Of a stretch of 64,000 nucleotides of DNA, positions 59,844-64,000 are shown one piece after another. Source of the DNA: Myxococcus fulvus (GTDB taxonomy: Bacteria; Myxococcota; Myxococcia; Myxococcales; Myxococcaceae); contig NZ_FOIB01000004.1 of assembly GCF_900111765.1 (NCBI RefSeq), forward strand, positions 248,001 through 312,000. The letters run 5' to 3'. The first letter of the stretch is position 1; each line of letters starts with the position of its first letter. The position numbers and the translations under genes are program-made. The notes beneath the pieces were generated by a model that saw only the letters and a program-made list of their open reading frames with translations, was not told where the DNA came from and searched no databases.

Positions 59844-60935
59844 ATGAGCAGGACGAGCACGTCGGAGCGGATTCGCGTGGGCATCATCGGGGCGAGCCCC
59901 CAGTGGGGGTGGGCGACGTATGCCCACCTGCCCGCGTTGCAGACACTGCCGCGCTTCCGCGTCACGGCGGTGAGCACCACGCGGCAGGAGAGCGCGGACG
60001 AGACGGCGCGCCGCTTCGACGTGCCGCACGCCTTCGCCAGCGCGGAGCCGCTGGTGACACATCCAGAGGTGGACCTGGTGGTGGTCTCGGTGCGCGCGGC
60101 CGAGCACGCGAAGCTGGTGCGCGCCGCGCTCGCCGCGAAGAAGCACGTGTTCTGCGAGTGGCCCCTGGGCGCGTCGCTGGCGGAGACGACGGAGCTGGAG
60201 GCGCTGGCCCGGCGGGCGGGGGTGCGCACCGTCATCGGATTGCAGCGGCGGCTGGCGCCCGGGGTGCGCTACCTGAAGGACCTGCTCCAGGAGGGGTACC
60301 TGGGCCGGCTGCGCTCGGTGTCGCTGCAGGTCACCACGTCGATGCTCGGACACCGCCGGCCCAAGGCCTATGGCTACACGGCGGACGCCACCCAGGGCGC
60401 CAACACGCTGGCCACCATCACCGCGCACTTCCTGGACACGGTGCTGGCCGCGGTGGGGGATTTGCGGAGCGCGTCCGCGCTCGTGGCCCGGCAGTTGGAG
60501 CAGACCACCTTGATTGAGACGGGCGAGGTCATCCCCGTCACCGCGCCGGACCAGGTGCTGGTGAGTGGAACGCTGGCGAGCGGCGCGCTGCTGTCCGCGC
60601 ACATCGAGGCGGGCAAGCGCAACGGCGGCGTCATCGGCGCCACCTTCACCGGCACGGAGGGAGACCTGTACCTGTCACACGACTTGAAGGTGTCCGGCGC
60701 GCGGGGCGATGACCAGCCGCTCCAGCCGCTGCCGACGCCGGAGCATTACGCCTGGGGTCCCCAGGGCTCGCTCACGGATGACGCGTACCAGACGGGCCAG
60801 CTCTACACGGCCTTCGCCCGGGACTGGGACGAGGGCACGTCGCTGGCGCCCGACTTCGCGTATGCGCTGAAGCTGCATCGGGTACTGGACACCTTCGCGG
60901 AGTCCTCGGCGTCGGGACAGCGTCGGACGTTGTAG
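59844..60935 (+). CDS. Gfo/Idh/MocA-family oxidoreductase
   Basis: A 363-residue NAD(P)-dependent oxidoreductase. The Rossmann half begins RVGIIGASPQWGWATYAHLPAL. The motif KKHVFCEWPLG holds the position of the family's EKP motif (lysine replaced by Trp, Glu kept), followed by the alpha/beta substrate domain with TITAHFLDTVLAAVGD. The Gal80 regulatory branch of the family has a similar EWPLG motif, so a regulatory or binding role is an alternative to catalysis. GAGGGAG precedes ATG 59844. The divergent TetR is its likely regulator. Confidence 0.82.
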   Translation: MSRTSTSERIRVGIIGASPQWGWATYAHLPALQTLPRFRVTAVSTTRQESADETARRFDVPHAFASAEPLVTHPEVDLVVVSVRAAEHAKLVRAALAAKKHVFCEWPLGASLAETTELEALARRAGVRTVIGLQRRLAPGVRYLKDLLQEGYLGRLRSVSLQVTTSMLGHRRPKAYGYTADATQGANTLATITAHFLDTVLAAVGDLRSASALVARQLEQTTLIETGEVIPVTAPDQVLVSGTLASGALLSAHIEAGKRNGGVIGATFTGTEGDLYLSHDLKVSGARGDDQPLQPLPTPEHYAWGPQGSLTDDAYQTGQLYTAFARDWDEGTSLAPDFAYALKLHRVLDTFAESSASGQRRTL

Positions 60936-60962
60936 GCGGGCCACCCTCCTGGCGGGAGAACG

Positions 60963-61913
60963 GTGGACCGCAGCGGGGTGGCGTGGCACTGGTCTATGCT
61001 GCGCGCTCCCGTGGACGCTCCCCTGCCCTCCCGCCGTCGCCTCCTGGTGCCCGCCGTGGTGTTCGCCGTCGCGAGCACGGTGGTGGCGTTGGCCGCGATG
61101 TATGTGCAGGGCCTCTTGCCAGCCTCCGTGCCGTCCGCGAATGAGCCCTTCCACTATCAGGGCTACGAGAAGGTGCTCCGGCACGTGCGCGCGGATGGGG
61201 ATGTGGACTTCTCCTCCATCGGCCGTGAGCGCGCGGAGTTGGACCGCTTCGTCGAATCGCTGGCGTCGTTCTCTCCGCACAACCGCCCGGAGGTCTTCCC
61301 GACGTCGGAGGACGCGCTGGCGTTCTGGCTCAATGCCTACCACGCGCTGGTGCTCCAGCAGGTGGTGGATGGCTATCCCTATCTGGAGAGCGTGCACGGG
61401 CTGGCGCTGGGGCGCTTCTACTGGGGACGCTCGTGGCCGGTGGGCGGCAAGCGCCTGACGCTGTGGTCGCTGCACCACCGCATCCTCGCCCGGGAGTACG
61501 CCGACCCGCGCATCCACCTGGCGCTGTTCCAGGCCACGCGCGGCGGGCCTCGCATGGACAGCACCCACTTCCAGCCCGAGTTCCTCGATGCGCAGCTGAA
61601 CGAGGCCAGCCGCCGCTTCGTCGGCGACAAGCGCCACGTGCGCCTGGACCGCGACACGGTGTACCTGGCGAAGCTGTTCGAGACGTGGCGCGAGGACTTC
61701 CTCGCCGCGCTGCCCGAGGGACGCCGGGGCAACGTGCTCCAGTTCGTCTGGGCGTTCCTCCCGGACACCTGCGAGGAGCGTCCCGGCTGCGACACCCGCG
61801 CGGACCTGGACCACGCCTGCGGCCCGAAGCTGGACCGCTGCCACATCGTGTACGAGCCGGAGGACCCCACGCTCCCGGACGCCGCCGCGCGCGAGGTCCG
61901 CACGGAGCGCTGA
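60963..61913 (+). CDS. DUF547-domain exported protein
   Basis: A 316-residue protein with an N-terminal membrane helix (LLVPAVVFAVASTVVALAAMYVQG, about 27-50) and a DUF547 domain: ALAFWLNAYHALVLQQVVDGYPYLES, then DPRIHLALFQATRGGPRM and FLDAQLNEASRRFVGD. The C-terminus holds several Cys (CEERPGC, CGPKLDRC). The DUF547 fold is thought to be related to transglutaminase-like proteases, but its activity is not established. GTG 60963 with GGGAG just upstream is preferred; ATG 60996 is possible. Confidence 0.75.
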   Translation: MDRSGVAWHWSMLRAPVDAPLPSRRRLLVPAVVFAVASTVVALAAMYVQGLLPASVPSANEPFHYQGYEKVLRHVRADGDVDFSSIGRERAELDRFVESLASFSPHNRPEVFPTSEDALAFWLNAYHALVLQQVVDGYPYLESVHGLALGRFYWGRSWPVGGKRLTLWSLHHRILAREYADPRIHLALFQATRGGPRMDSTHFQPEFLDAQLNEASRRFVGDKRHVRLDRDTVYLAKLFETWREDFLAALPEGRRGNVLQFVWAFLPDTCEERPGCDTRADLDHACGPKLDRCHIVYEPEDPTLPDAAAREVRTER

Positions 61914-61915
61914 CG

Positions 61916-64000
61916 TCACGCGGGCAGCCGCTCGCGCCTCCCGGGTGGCGGCGTGTGGTCCTCGTCCTCCCGCTCGCGAGCTCGGGGCCGCTGCACGGGG
62001 CCGCCGTCCTTGCGCCCGCGCAGCCACTTCTCCAGCCCCACCGCCGGCAGCACCACCGCACCCACCAGCACGGACAGCCCGATGGCCTCCAGCGACAGGG
62101 GCGCGGTGCCGAAGATGCGCCGCATGAAGGGCACGTACATGAAGGCGAGCTGCAGCAGCACGAGCGCGCCGATGCCCATGAACACCGTGGGGTTGCTGAA
62201 CAGGCCCACCTTGCGCACCGAGCCGGTGAGCGTGCGGCACATCACCATGTAGAAAATCTGGAAGCTGATGACGGTGTTCACCGCCATCGTCTGCGCCTCG
62301 GCCAGCGCCCGCGCGTGCCCCACCGCCGGCAGCTCGCGCGAGTACTCCCAGAGGAACAGGCCGATGGCTCCCGCCGCCATGAGCAGCGCGACCAGCCCCG
62401 TGCGCATCACCACGAAGTGGCTGAGCACCGGCGCGTCCGGACGGCGCGGCCTCCTGCGCATCACGTCCGGCTCACGCGCCTCGAACGCCAGCGGCAGCGC
62501 GAGCGACACCGTGGCCACCAGGTTGATCCACAACAACTGCGTCGGCAGCATCGCCATCAGCGGCACCGCCTTCCCGCCGATGTCCTGGATGGGGAAGAAC
62601 GCCACGCCGCACAGCAGGATGAGCGCGAGCCCCAGGTTGGTGGGCAGCACGAAGGCGAGCGACTTGATGAGGTTGTCGTAGACGCGCCGCCCCTCCTCCA
62701 CCGCCGCCGCGATGGAGGCGAAGTTGTCATCCGTGAGGACGATGTCCGCCGCCTCCTTGGACACCGCCGTGCCGGTGATTCCCATCGCCACGCCGATGTT
62801 CGCCTGCTTGAGCGCGGGCGCGTCGTTCACCCCGTCGCCCGTCATCGCCACCACGTGCCCGCGGCCCTGGAGCGCGCGCACCAGGCGCAGCTTGTGCTCC
62901 GGCGCCACGCGCGCGAAGACGTTCGTGCTCTCGGCCACGTGCGCCAGCTGCGTGTCGTCCAGCGCTCCCAGCTTCGCGCCCGCGACGCCCGGCATCCCCG
63001 GCTCTTGCAGGCCCAGCTTCGCGCCGATGGCCTCCGCCGTCGCCAGGTGGTCGCCCGTGATCATCTTCACGACGATGCCCGCCTCGTGACAGGCACGCAC
63101 CGCCTCGATGGCCTCCTCGCGCGGAGGGTCCATCATCCCCTGCAGGCCCAAGAGCTCCAGCCCGCCCCCCACGTCCTCCAGCGCGAGCTGGTCCTTCGCC
63201 TCGGGCACCTGCCGCGACGCCACCGCGAGCACCCGCATGCCCCGTCGCGCCAGCCGCTCCACCTCTTCCAGCACGTCTTCGCGTGACACGACGCCGTCCA
63301 GCTCGCAGCGAGCCAGGACCACCTCGGGCGCGCCCTTGAGGAGCAGCACGCGGCCCTCGCGGCCGTCGTCGTGCAGCGTGGCCATGAACTGGTTCTCCGA
63401 CTCGAATGGGATGGCGTCCACGCGGGTGAAGCGCGCGCGGGACTCCTCCACGCGCAGGCCCGCCTTCTCCGCCGCCACCACCAGCGCACCCTCCGTCGGG
63501 TCGCCCGTCATGCGCCAGTCGCCGTCTCCCCCTTCGAGCGCCGCGTCGTTGCACAGCGCTCCGGCGAGCAGCAGCTCCTTCGCGTCGTCGGGCAGGAGCG
63601 ACTCGCTGAGCGCCGGCCCGTCGCGGCGCAGCTCGCCCCGAGGCGCGTACCCCACGCCGGTGACGGTGTAGCGCCCCGTCGGCGTCCACAGGGCCTGCAC
63701 CGTCATCTCGTTGCGCGTGAGCGTGCCCGTCTTGTCCGAGCAGATGACGGTGGTGCTGCCCAGCGTCTCCACCGCGGGCAGCTTGCGGATGACCGCGCGC
63801 CGGGCCGCCATGCGCTGCACGCCGATGGCCAGCGCGATGGTGACGATGGCGGGCAGGCCCTCCGGAATCGCCGCCACCGCCAGGGTGATGGCCACCACCA
63901 CCGCCTCGCTCAGGTCGTAGCCGCGCCACAGCCCCACCCCGAGCAGCAGCACCGACACCACCAGGATGGCCACGGTGATGACCTTGGCGATGCTCGCGAG
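61916..64000 (-). CDS. P-type cation-transporting ATPase, N-terminus outside window
   Basis: At least 695 residues are present; the start lies beyond 64000. Core motifs are all visible: SDKTGTLTRNEMT (phosphorylated Asp), the PEGLPA segment of helix 4 (AAIPEGLPAIVTIALA), KGAPE in the nucleotide domain (LLLKGAPEVVL), MITGDHLATA, and MTGDGVNDAPALKQA. Six C-terminal membrane helices follow, as in type II (SERCA/PMR1-like) calcium or other cation pumps. The C-terminus is a charged low-complexity tail. The ion transported is not certain. Confidence 0.88.
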   Translation of the reverse strand, partial: LASIAKVITVAILVVSVLLLGVGLWRGYDLSEAVVVAITLAVAAIPEGLPAIVTIALAIGVQRMAARRAVIRKLPAVETLGSTTVICSDKTGTLTRNEMTVQALWTPTGRYTVTGVGYAPRGELRRDGPALSESLLPDDAKELLLAGALCNDAALEGGDGDWRMTGDPTEGALVVAAEKAGLRVEESRARFTRVDAIPFESENQFMATLHDDGREGRVLLLKGAPEVVLARCELDGVVSREDVLEEVERLARRGMRVLAVASRQVPEAKDQLALEDVGGGLELLGLQGMMDPPREEAIEAVRACHEAGIVVKMITGDHLATAEAIGAKLGLQEPGMPGVAGAKLGALDDTQLAHVAESTNVFARVAPEHKLRLVRALQGRGHVVAMTGDGVNDAPALKQANIGVAMGITGTAVSKEAADIVLTDDNFASIAAAVEEGRRVYDNLIKSLAFVLPTNLGLALILLCGVAFFPIQDIGGKAVPLMAMLPTQLLWINLVATVSLALPLAFEAREPDVMRRRPRRPDAPVLSHFVVMRTGLVALLMAAGAIGLFLWEYSRELPAVGHARALAEAQTMAVNTVISFQIFYMVMCRTLTGSVRKVGLFSNPTVFMGIGALVLLQLAFMYVPFMRRIFGTAPLSLEAIGLSVLVGAVVLPAVGLEKWLRGRKDGGPVQRPRAREREDEDHTPPPGRRERLPA

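Overview
The window is high-GC chromosomal DNA with dense, often overlapping genes. It very probably comes from a Myxococcus-like member of the Myxococcota. The taxonomic pointers are a double-CXXCG immunity protein beside a SitA-type lipoprotein, a DUF6310/DUF5953-like second toxin-immunity pair, an Oar-like TonB receptor, many secreted lipoproteins with myxobacterial Cys-rich tails, and a MoxR/BatA/DUF58 operon. No rRNA, tRNA, CRISPR array, insertion sequence or integrase gene was found.

Layout. 1-0.3 kb: the 3' end of a 4-alpha-glucanotransferase. 0.3-7.6 kb: a small lipoprotein divergent from a coupled tamA/tamB pair for outer-membrane assembly. 7.7-13.5 kb: secreted or surface proteins and a GT39-like membrane glycosyltransferase. 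13.5-26.2 kb: an eight-gene minus-strand operon (membrane coiled-coil protein, MoxR ATPase, large membrane protein, ABC-2 ATPase and permease, DUF58, BatA-like, double-vWA protein). 26.4-31.3 kb: a GH13 branching-enzyme-like gene, then a sitI/sitA cassette flanked by a 78-bp direct repeat of the GH13 3' end, then an AraC regulator and a DoxX-like protein. 31.4-35.7 kb: an aldo/keto reductase, small proteins and a PQQ-type sugar dehydrogenase. 35.9-40.5 kb: exbB-exbD-tonB, then a MarR gene divergent from an orphan tolC. 40.6-43 kb: an ECF sigma factor with a Cys-rich tail, a Rieske oxygenase and a HAD phosphatase. 43-52 kb: an accessory-looking stretch holding a Kelch lipoprotein, a pseudo-zincin with ricin domain, an M23 peptidase with a beta-propeller partner, an orphan Rnl2-like RNA ligase, and a second toxin-immunity pair whose toxin is frameshifted. 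52-64 kb: an LLM monooxygenase, a beta-helix protein, an Oar-like receptor with a lipoprotein, a TetR/Gfo-Idh-MocA divergent pair, a DUF547 protein and a P-type cation ATPase that runs off the window.

Common themes are envelope biogenesis and energised outer-membrane transport (TamA/TamB, ExbB/ExbD/TonB, Oar-like receptor, TolC) and surface kin-discrimination lipoproteins. The most notable non-gene structures are the 78-bp repeat around the sit cassette, a repeat made of a hairpin plus an exactly shared 19-mer found twice 6.3 kb apart, and a triplicated operon junction at 16.3-16.5 kb. Function calls rest on motif and family recognition by eye; no database search was run.
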